Origin: Myrmaecium sp. VS I D KN 1
Taxonomy: Eukaryota > Ascomycota > Dothideomycetes > Valsariales > Valsariaceae
Assembly: GCA_019775845.1 (NCBI GenBank)
Contig: JADQAV010000002.1
Location: 62,001 to 126,000, forward strand
Direction of reading: 5' to 3'
Length of the DNA stretch: 64,000 bases
Below, piece after piece: positions 11,518 to 20,900 of the stretch. A program made the translations under genes and the position numbers. The notes beneath the pieces are model-generated. The model worked only from the letters and a program-made list of their open reading frames with translations. It was not told the DNA's origin and did not search any database. Position 1 is the stretch's first letter. Each line of letters opens with the position of its first letter.

Positions 11518-12642
11518 ATGTCCTCCCCACCGCCAAAGAACATCCTCATCCACGGCGCAACCGGCGTAATCGGCAAGCACATCACCGTAGCCCTCGCCGA
11601 GGCTCTGCAAGCCGGCACCTTCTCGCGCGTCGCCATCTTCACCTCTCAAAAGACAGTAGACACCAAGGCGAGCGAGCTGGACAAGTTCCGCGCAGCAGGC
11701 GTCGAAGTGATCGTCGGCGACATCGAGAACGAGGAGCAAGTGCTAGAGGCATACAAAGGTACAGTACCATCAAAAAGCGCAGCCCTCACTCCAATCCCCC
11801 AACCACCCTCACTAACCCCCCAACCACCCCCCAGACTTCGACACCATCATCTCCGCCCTCGGGCGCCGGGTCATCGACAGGCAAACCACGCTGCTCCAGC
11901 TCGCCGAACGCAGTCCCACCACGCATCACTTCTACCCCTCCGAATACGGCACCGACATCGCCTACCACGCGCAAAGCGCGCACGAAAAACCGCACCAAGC
12001 CAAGCTGCGCGTGCGGCGCTTCATCAGCACCCACATTCACCGGCTCCGCATCACCTACCTCGTCACCGGACCGTTCGCGGATCTCTACCTCGGCCCGCCG
12101 ATCCCCGGCCACGAGGCCGCCGGCGGCTGGGACGTGAAGGCCCGGAAGGCGCACCTGCTCGGTACGGGGGAGGAGCGCATCAGCCTCACGACCATGCACG
12201 AGTAAGTCCCTCCCCCCACCCCCCCCCCCCCCCCCCATTCCCCGCCTGCGCAGCAACTCCCCCACTAACCCCTCGCAGCGTGGGGCGCCTCCTCCTCGCC
12301 TCCCTCCAACACCCCCCGCCCAACCGGGACCGCATCCTCACCCTAAAGGTCAACTCCTACACCACCACCCCGCACGCCATCACCGCGGAGTACGAGCGGC
12401 AGACCGGCGGCGGCGCATGGGCGAAGGAATATACGTCCCTGGACACCCTCCGCCGGCTGGAGGCGGAGCAGTGGGAGCGTGGGAGTCCCGTGGCGACGCT
12501 GTATACGCTCCGTCGCATTTGGACGGAGGGCGGCACGTTGTATGAGGGTAGGGATAATGGGAGGGTGGGGTTTGAGGGGCGGGAGGAGGGGTTGGAGGAG
12601 GGGGTGAGGGGGTGGGTTGAGAGGGCGGGGAAGGCGGAGTAG
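11518..12642 (+). CDS. NmrA/isoflavone-reductase-like NAD(P)-binding protein
   Basis: Atypical short-chain-dehydrogenase-type protein of 323 residues, expected in the cytosol. Exons are 11518-11758, 11835-12201 and 12279-12642. Intron 1 (GTACAG...CCCAG, phase 1) and intron 2 (GTAAGT, branch CACTAACC, acceptor CGCAG, phase 2) restore a continuous frame. The start is followed by ILIHGATGVIGKHI, the GxxGxxG dinucleotide-binding loop, and a beta-strand VAIFTSQKTV. HFYPSEYGTDIAY matches the PSEFG-type motif of isoflavone-reductase-like and NmrA-like proteins. Members act either as NADPH-dependent reductases on small aromatic compounds or as redox sensors of transcription; the sequence does not decide between these. 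No biosynthetic cluster surrounds it. The 3' end is strongly G-rich compared with the C-rich 5' half. Confidence 0.87.
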   Translation: MSSPPPKNILIHGATGVIGKHITVALAEALQAGTFSRVAIFTSQKTVDTKASELDKFRAAGVEVIVGDIENEEQVLEAYKGTVPSKSAALTPIPQPPSLTPQPPPRLRHHHLRPRAPGHRQANHAAPARRTQSHHASLLPLRIRHRHRLPRAKRARKTAPSQAARAALHQHPHSPAPHHLPRHRTVRGSLPRPADPRPRGRRRLGREGPEGAPARYGGGAHQPHDHARVSPSPHPPPPPPFPACAATPPLTPRSVGRLLLASLQHPPPNRDRILTLKVNSYTTTPHAITAEYERQTGGGAWAKEYTSLDTLRRLEAEQWERGSPVATLYTLRRIWTEGGTLYEGRDNGRVGFEGREEGLEEGVRGWVERAGKAE

Positions 12643-14931
12643 GGCGAGGTGGAAGTCTTACTTTGGTATACTGTATATATTGTTGTTGTTCTTACCCGCT
12701 TGATCGGTGCCTGATTGTCTTCGGAGACTTTTGCTGGGATGATGGGCTTGCCTGAGGCTGCTGCCGCCGCATGGCGTTGCTGCCGATCGAGTTGACTTTT
12801 TCGGCGTTAAAACGGAGATGCAAGGCTGTCTCGTTCGCGCTTCGGATGGTGGGGCCCCTCAACCGAAAGTCTCGCCGCTTCAAACGTCGCCTCTTCCCTT
12901 TCCTTTCGTTCTCCGCTGCTTTGATTCGATGTACGTCTACGATGTATAGAAGGTATGTGCTTGGTCTTGATTCTTACTGCGTCTCGCTACACTGTACTGT
13001 ATAGTGCCTCCACACACCAACCATCCACCCCTCCATCACTGCACCATCGGATCAGATCCCAGCGAGCATCTACCAAGAAATTATGTACGGGAGGGAACAC
13101 AACGCTCTAGTCGAACGAACTAACCATTAGCATTATGCCTTTGTAAAATTCCCGCTATATGTAGGTGTACAGTACTATATGTACCGTATATGTGTACCCT
13201 TGTCCGAACCGAATCCATCCATCTGCCCCTATCCGGAACGAAGAATGCCCATCGGAGAAGATAAGAGCTAGGATTATAAGGAGGCGGGGAGGCGGGCAGT
13301 TTAAGCTTCGCCACCGCATGGCTTGTCCTGCATGGCAGCGGCGGTGTTCGCATGAGGTGTTTTCTTAGGCGGGTGGAGGCACGTGGGTGATGCAAGATGA
13401 TGGAATTGCGCGGGCTGAAATTGGTTTAAATGGATATTCTCCTTTACTATTACTTATTCTGGGCAAGGATAGGGGCCAGATACTTAGCCTTGCATACTTA
13501 GTAGGAGAACTCGAAGTGTGGTAGGGGTAGTCTTGCATAAGTAGTAGGAGCCGTCATCATCCACGATCGGAGGAGATGGGACTTGAGGCTTGGGATTATG
13601 GCTGGGGCTCGGGCGAAGGGGGCACGTGGACGATTCAAAACGATGGATTACACGGGCTGAATCAGATCCAAAGGGATATTTCTTATTTATTATTGCTTGT
13701 TCTGGACGATGATATAAATCAGGTAGTCTTCTTGCATGGTAGAAGAACTCGAAGTAGTTCTGCATGGTTGGAGCATTTCTCACCTGCGCTGAGAGGAGAG
13801 GAGGCTTGGCCTTGAGGCTTGGGCGAAGGAGGCACGTGGACGATGCGATCCGATGCATTGCATTTGCATTGCATGGCATGGCATGCGCAATATTCCGTGG
13901 AACGGGAAGAAGAAACAATAGGTCGGGCTGGGGGGGAGGGCGAGAAAGACTGCCCGCGGGGCTGAACGGCTCGCTTTTCTTTCCTCTCTTTCTTTTAGGG
14001 TATTTGGCTTTTGTTTATTATGATTTTTCCTTTCTTCCAAGTGGAAAGTAAGACATTATTACTGGTCGCGTTTGATTTGATAGCTTTGTCTGTTGTGGCA
14101 TCGGGTGACAATGGAGTAGATGATGATTTCGTGAAACGACTGTCGGTTATAGATTGCTTGAGGCGACTCTGCCACCATTGGTAACATGAACTGGTGTTTG
14201 GTGACAGTTTGCGTCCATGGAATTTATTATCTCAGGTTTGACCCGTGTCGGCAGTATTGGTTTCAGGTTGCGATGTTTGGTCATGAATGCGGTGCATGTC
14301 GGGGTTGGTAACTCTAGTGACTGTGTGCTTCCTTCGCACATTGCTACACGATCGTCTATGTCTAAAATTCAATAGGAAAGCATAGAAGACCTCTTCCACA
14401 AGTGAAACAGGTTTAATGAAGTTACGCTAGCACAGAAATGGTTTTGGAGAAAGAGATTTATCTAGGTGACAGCGCGAAAGGATTGTCCAATCGATTCACA
14501 GTTTCACTTGGGACCACACCGCTGAAAAGTAGGTCTCCTGCAACAGTCACAGTCCCAATAAGTCCGCTAGCCAAGCCGCGCTATAGAGAAATATCTCCCC
14601 GCGTCAAACGTCACACTGCTGTTTGTGTTTCTTCAACCATTTCTCTCGCCTACCTACCGACGCGTTCTCGCTTCTTCACCCGGTAGCACTTCCACTCACC
14701 TACAAACCACCCGTTCGCAGAAACACAACCTGCTTGCACACCCGACAACAACCCCCAAGTACTTCGGTTTCTTCGAGCTTTGTGCGTCGTGCTTCTTTCT
14801 GTGCTTCGTTACACTTCCCCAACGCACGCCATCTGCAGCGACCACACGCAGGCTCAGGCGACACGACATCTCGTACCTGTGCACCAACCCGCCAGCGAAC
14901 ATATCAGGCGAACGTTCCTGAGTCCGCGGCG
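12643..14931. other. Long non-coding stretch containing a diverged tandem repeat
   Basis: About 2.3 kb between the NmrA-like gene and the giant repeat gene. Short frames lack coding character. It includes the three-copy tandem repeat at 13377-13900 (listed separately), a run of CATGG/GCATT short repeats near 13855-13885, and the leader of the next gene. A frame continuous with the repeat protein opens at 14623, but its first 103 codons look like untranslated leader. Confidence 0.5.
13377..13900. repeat. Diverged tandem repeat, three copies of about 210-240 bases
   Basis: Three copies begin at about 13377, 13619 and 13828, each with a GGCACGTGG block followed by GATG-type bases. Copies 1 and 2 share a longer order of blocks: CACGTGG, a GGGCTGAA block, a GGATATT block, TTATT(G/C)TTATTC or similar, TTGCAT, and AGAACTCGAAGT. 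Copies 2 and 3 are each preceded by CTTGAGGCTTGGG. Copy 3 is truncated and passes into CATGG-rich simple sequence. A short stretch at 37630-37670 shares an ATGCAAGAT...GCGCGGG...GGCTGAAATTG order with copy 1, so the unit may be dispersed. No frame runs through it. Confidence 0.6.
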
Positions 14932-17900
14932 ATGGCGGCCGACTCCCCCACGCGTCGTCTGGCGAAGTCGCTGCGAGGGTTCCGCTGCAGTTCCGTTCTT
15001 CTCGTCAGCATTGCGTCGCTGTTGACGGTGACCACCGCCGCCGCCGCGTCGGTGGCCGTTCCCGAACCGCTTCTGCAGAATCATCACGCCCTCAACATTC
15101 ACGGTAATGTCACTTCTCACGGCGCGACGTTCGAGGCGCTGCCGCTTCTGCCTTTGCAACAGGCGCCTGCTCCCGTCAATGGGACTGGTGCTCGTCAACT
15201 GCAAGCGAGGGCGGGCAACACTGACCGTGACGACGAACCGAAAGCGACTGACGAAGTCTGGAACGAGGTGTTGGACCGTGGCAAGCAGCTTTTCTGCCTG
15301 ATCGAAGCGGACGCTGATGAGGCTGCCAACATTCTCAAGCATACCAGCGTTGAATCCCAGTGGAAGTATAAAGACCTCGAAGCTCAAGGCTGGGTCAACG
15401 CTCCCGCCAAGGACGGAGTGAACTTCCTGACCGAATCCAAGATATCCGAAGTCTTGAAGTTCCTCAAAGTGACTGCCGAACCGACCCTCGTCAAGTGGGA
15501 GCACACTACCAAATCCGCTGACTCCAAGTACGCGCCGAACTATGGTAATTTCGAGAACTTCTACAACCCCAAGGATGGCTACATTGCCGCATACGACGTC
15601 TATTCTCCCAGTCAAGCTATCAAGACATGGCACAATGGTCCGGTTCCTGTACTTCCTCCGCTCAAACGGTGGTCGGATGTTTCCTTTCTGGAATACGTTC
15701 ACCAGGCCGAGCAAGCAAAGCAAGATGTCAACAAGCTCAAGTACATTCTCCATATCAACATTGTCAACTCCGTCACCAACGCGGTTTCCAAGCGCGCTCT
15801 GGGCAATGAAGAACGCAAGCGGTTCCCTGGCGAGCTCTTTACTTTCGATGACCATAACCCCGAGGAGAAAGAGAAGGCACTTGCTCTCTTGGGCACTCCA
15901 AACGGTGCTGGTGCAGCGTGGCTATTGATTAACCATAAGAAAGAGCTTCACGGTAAAACGCTGAACTACATCCTGGTGTTCAACAACGATGTCGACACTC
16001 CTTCCGCTCCAGATGGAGTGCCGTGCATGTTGATCGCGTTCAAAGATGAGTTTTCCGAAATTGCTACCGTCGGCGAATCAAACGGCGAGGTCGAGAAGAC
16101 TGCCCTTCGTCGCCGTGACTGGGCTGTGAATACCGCCCCAGCTGATGCCAGTCAATTCGAAACAGCTCGGCAATCAGGACAGAAGCTGATGTGCCTTGTC
16201 AACGCCGATGAAGAGGAAGCAACTGCCATGCTCAAGCAACCAGCCCAGGTCACATTCACCTTCGACGACCTTCATGAATGGGGCTGGTCAAATCCCAAAG
16301 AGGCGTACGAGTACGATTGGGGACTGATCAAGATGGACTCGCTCATCACGGGGCTGAAGTTCGCCGAGCCCCCCGGGATGACAGGCATCCACACGTGGTG
16401 GGTTCACCGACAAGCCGTCACGAAGAACAACCGCGCCTACGAGGCCACCTTCGGCGACTACAGCCAGCTCATGGACGTCGAAGACGGCGCCATCTTCGCG
16501 CTCAACATCAGAAGCCCAGACGAGATGCAGCGGCGTCGGCGGGACCAGGGACGTCCGATGGAAAACATGATCCCCCTCCGCCGCTGGTCCGACGTCACGT
16601 TTCTGGAGTACGAGCGCCTGGCAGTCGACTTCGACGAACCCGTCACCAAGCTGAAGTATGTCATCCATGACAACGTTGTCAACCTTGAAACCCGCAAGAT
16701 TGTCGTTGCGGCCCTGCAGGCCCGGCTTGGTGGTGATGCTCGCACCCTCCAGCTCCCGCGCTGGCCGGGCGTGACTTTCACGATGGACTCGCCGGAAGGT
16801 CTTGCGCTGCTTGGCTCTCCGAACGGCAAGGGAGCGGCGTGGTTGTTAATCAATCACAAGAAGCAATTGCCCGATAAGACGATTCACTCGATCACGTTGT
16901 TTGCGAGCGATGGCGGCGAGGACATTTATGACGGCGACCATTTGTGCATGCTCATTCAGTATGGAGACAGCAGTGCTTCCGCGCAGGTGGAAGAACGAGA
17001 TGAAGGCTATGTTTCTGGCAGCATGCTCCAGGGTAACGCCCTTGATGTTCGACAACCTGGGCATCTTTCTCTTAGTCCACGAATGCATGGAACAACCCCT
17101 CGGCCTTCTCGCCTGGTTTCACGGACTGAAGATGACACCCCTGCAAGTAACCAAGTCTGGGACGATGCAGTCAGTCGCGGTAAGCAGCTTCTTCGCTTGA
17201 TCAACATGTCGGAGAAAGCTGCGGATCAGAAGTTGGATGGTCACTCCCAGAGCGAATGGACTTACGATGACCTCGATAAGAACGGCTGGGTTAAGGACAC
17301 GACGGCGAAGCAATCGGGAACGATATTCGATCGGATCCAGCTGCAAAAGGGTTTCGAGGCGCTCAAGTTGCCGCTTACTGCCGATGCCAAAGCAACCCAA
17401 TTGAACAGATACACACATGATAAGAACTCTCAAGATGGGAAGTACGAGGCAACCTGGGGTTACTATGAGAACGGTTACGACGTCAAATCTGGTTGGATTG
17501 CCGCCCTCGATGTTTACTCTCCATATTCAATGCTGGTTGAGAACGATGAGCCAGCATCGGATGCGCCACCGCTGAACACATGGTCCGACGTCTCCTTTCT
17601 TCAGTACCAGAAGCAGGCCACCGACGTACACGCGGACATCGCCAAACTGGAATACGTCTTCTCAATCCAGATCATCAACAAAGTGACCAACTCCATCACG
17701 AGGCGTGCTCTGAACAATCGTGGCGAGAAAGGACGACCGCGATGGCCCGGCGTGACGTTCAAGATGGATGGGAGCGACGAGAATGCCATGGCTCTGCTAG
17801 GCTCTCCGAACGTCTATGGCACTGCGTGGATGCTAATCAACCACAAGAAAGCGTTTCCAAACCATCGCATCACCTCCATCGCGGTGGTTAACAATGATGC

Positions 17901-20900
17901 CACTTCGACGTCCCAGCCCAATGGGAAGAAATGCATTGTTATTCAGATGGACCCTAACGGTGGCAAGTCTACATCATCCACAGCTCTAACTTCACGAGCG
18001 ACGCGCTCACGTCGCTCGTCTGTCGGCGGAACCAATGACTACGACGATGTTAAACCGGCTTCTGATAAGGACTGGGACAAGCTGGTCACCAAAGGCCGCA
18101 ATCTACTCTGCCGAATGAAGGAGACCGAGGCGGAAGCATATCAGCGCCTCGGTACCGCAGCACAATCCACATTCGTGTATGCAGATCTGGAAAAGTATGG
18201 CTGGACCAAGGCGGGAGAGTACACCGAGGACGATTACGACTTCAGCGATATGAAAAACTATCTTCCACAGCTGGGGTTTTCGATGGAGCCAGGAGAGTTT
18301 GTCAAAAACGTGCCATATCTGCATTCAACAGACACGGAAGTGGACGAGGTAGAGTATGAACATACCCAAGCGCTCTTCTCTAACGTCTACGACCTTCAAA
18401 ACGGTGCCATCTTCGCTTGCAACAGCAGGAGTCCGCAGGGCGTCAATGATGAGCTGAAGAGCGAAGGTCAGGAGATTATTACTCCTCTCCCGCCACTGCA
18501 GCGCTGGTCCGATGTGAGCTTCCTGGCCTGGAAAAGCCTCGCGCAAACAGCACTGCAACCCATCGACAAACTGACCTACGTCATGCGTGTCAATGTCATC
18601 AACGAGGTCACCCTTAGTACCATCAAGCGGGCCATGAAAGAGAAAACCGGCAAGGTGAAGCTACAACCAATGGGGACGACCTTCGATTTGAACAGTGATG
18701 AAGGACTGGCTCTGCTTGCGACTCCCAATGTTCTTGGTGTTGCCTGGATGCTGATTAACCACAAGCGGGAATTTCCTGGAAAGATTGTCTCCACGATCAC
18801 CGTCCTCGAACTCACCGGTGAAGATTCATGGTTCGGCGAACCGATGGTGGGCGTGGTGATCCGTTTGGACCAACAGCAGGGACGAGCCTCTTCCGGGAGA
18901 ATTATCGCCTTGAGAGATACGGACCATGTACGTCGCGAGCAAGAGGATGGAATCCCCCTAGCGAGCGACAGCCAGTGGAAGACCTCCGTTCAGAGGGGCA
19001 ACGAATTGATGTGCCTCATTTCGGCTACTGAAGAAGACGGCAGTAAGCAGTTTGGCTCTCCCTTGCAAGCGACCTTTACCAGTGATCAGCTCAAGACCTA
19101 TGGATGGAGAATCGGTTCCACAAAGCCAGTCAACAGCTGGTGGTTCTGCGATCTTGACGAGGCTCTGACCAAGATGGGTTTCCCGGCCAAACCGGATGCA
19201 GACAGAGTCTCCAGAATCGTCATCAACCACAACACTACCGTTGATGCAGATGGTAAGCACTATGAAGCTACGGAGGCTACTTACGACTGCGTGTACGATC
19301 CGGTGGACGGCATTCTTTTTGCAAACGACATCCACAGTCCCGTTGCTAAGTCGGCAGATCTTGTTGCATGGGGAAAACCACCGATTGATCCCCTCCCACC
19401 CCTTGGTCGCTGGTCCGATGTCGCGTTCCTTCTGTACAATCAGCAAGCAGAGAAGACCAAACAGTCTCTGGCGAATCTGAAGTATGTCATCCACCACAGT
19501 GTTGCTAACGTTGAAACCATCTCGATGTGGAAGACGGCACTCAAGAATACTGGTAAAACGCTGCAACGATGGCCAGGAGCAAAATTCGAGTCGGGCTCGG
19601 ACGAGTTCCTGGCGCTTCTTGGTACTCCCAATGGCAGAGGAGCGGCATGGCTGCTTGCAACTCACAAGAAGGAATTCCCGAACAAAACGGTCAAGTCCAT
19701 CACTGTCCTCCTTGACGCTGGTGGTGGCGATGGCAGCAATCCGGATCTGGTGGATCAGCCGTGCCTCATCATAGAGTTTGCGGACAAAGTAAAAAACCCC
19801 GAGAGCAAGGATCCTACATCTTCACTGGATAAGCGTCATGAACCCACCCAGAGCTGGAATGGGCCAGTGGCTCTGCAACGCCGTACTGATCCTTGGGAGA
19901 TGTATCCCGCTGCCGACGACGAAGACTGGGCCGATGCTATCGAGACTGGCAATAAGCTACTTTGCCTAATAGCCGCCGATGAGAACGCCGCTTCCCGGTT
20001 GCTCAATACGCCCGCTCAATCCACATGGACGTTTGATGATCTTGCCCGATGGGGTTGGGTGCGGCGAAACGAGGCACTTCTCTCAAGTTGGTCGCAGGTC
20101 AACGATATCTCCAATGCTCTCCAGTCTCTTGAATTCCACCCATCGCCCCCGCCAATTACCGTCAAGGTGAACTATGGTCATGATCACACGGTACGAGGCT
20201 CGAACGGGGTCATATACCCTGAGACGGAGGGACAATACGTCAATATATATGACCCGATTGATGGTGCTATCTTCTGCCTGTTCACATTCAGTCCTGCAGC
20301 CATGGCAATGAGTGAAATTCCGCCGATCACTAATGTTGTGCCATTGTCACGGCTCTCGGACGTTGCCTTTGTTGTTTATCGCGAGTACGCCGAGCAAGCC
20401 CGAGTTGACGTTTCCAATTTGCGATACATATTCCGTCACTCCATCATGAATATGAAGACCATCGCCGTCATGAAACGGGCCTGGGAACAGCGAACAGGTC
20501 AGAAGAAGTTCTGGGGATGGCCCGGTGAATCGTTCACGCCAGATACGGAAGAAGGACAAGCCCTGCTCGGGACGCCGAATGCGAAGGCCGCATCGTGGAT
20601 TTTAATCAACCACAAGCGCGAGCTGCCTCGCCACCGAATCTCGCATGTCACCATCTGGGCTTCGACTCCGCAAAATACGGCTGATTATCAAATGCTTATT
20701 GAGTTCTCGGGCACTTCGCAGCATGTGAAGCGTGATGTCGCTCGGGAACACGCCTTTCTACAACGCCATGCGCCACACGTGCTTCCTCGTAACGGTCACA
20801 TGAATCAATCAAGTGAGTTGGTTGTCCCGCCTTCAGAGACTGGTCCAATCAAACGCCATCGTCTGCGTCGCCGAAACCTCTCTCCAGCGGATGACAAAAT

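Noticed and set aside
11518-12642. Secondary-metabolite cluster around the NmrA-like and GST-like genes
   Set aside because: No polyketide synthase, peptide synthetase, terpene cyclase, P450 or pathway regulator is present in the window.
14623-14931. Upstream extension of the eight-unit protein
   Set aside because: The 103 extra residues are Arg/Ser/Thr-rich leader-like sequence; the ATG at 14932 directly precedes a signal-like segment.
14854-15855. Minus-strand frame of 333 codons
   Set aside because: Antisense shadow of unit 1 of the giant gene, whose coding frame is conserved in eight copies.
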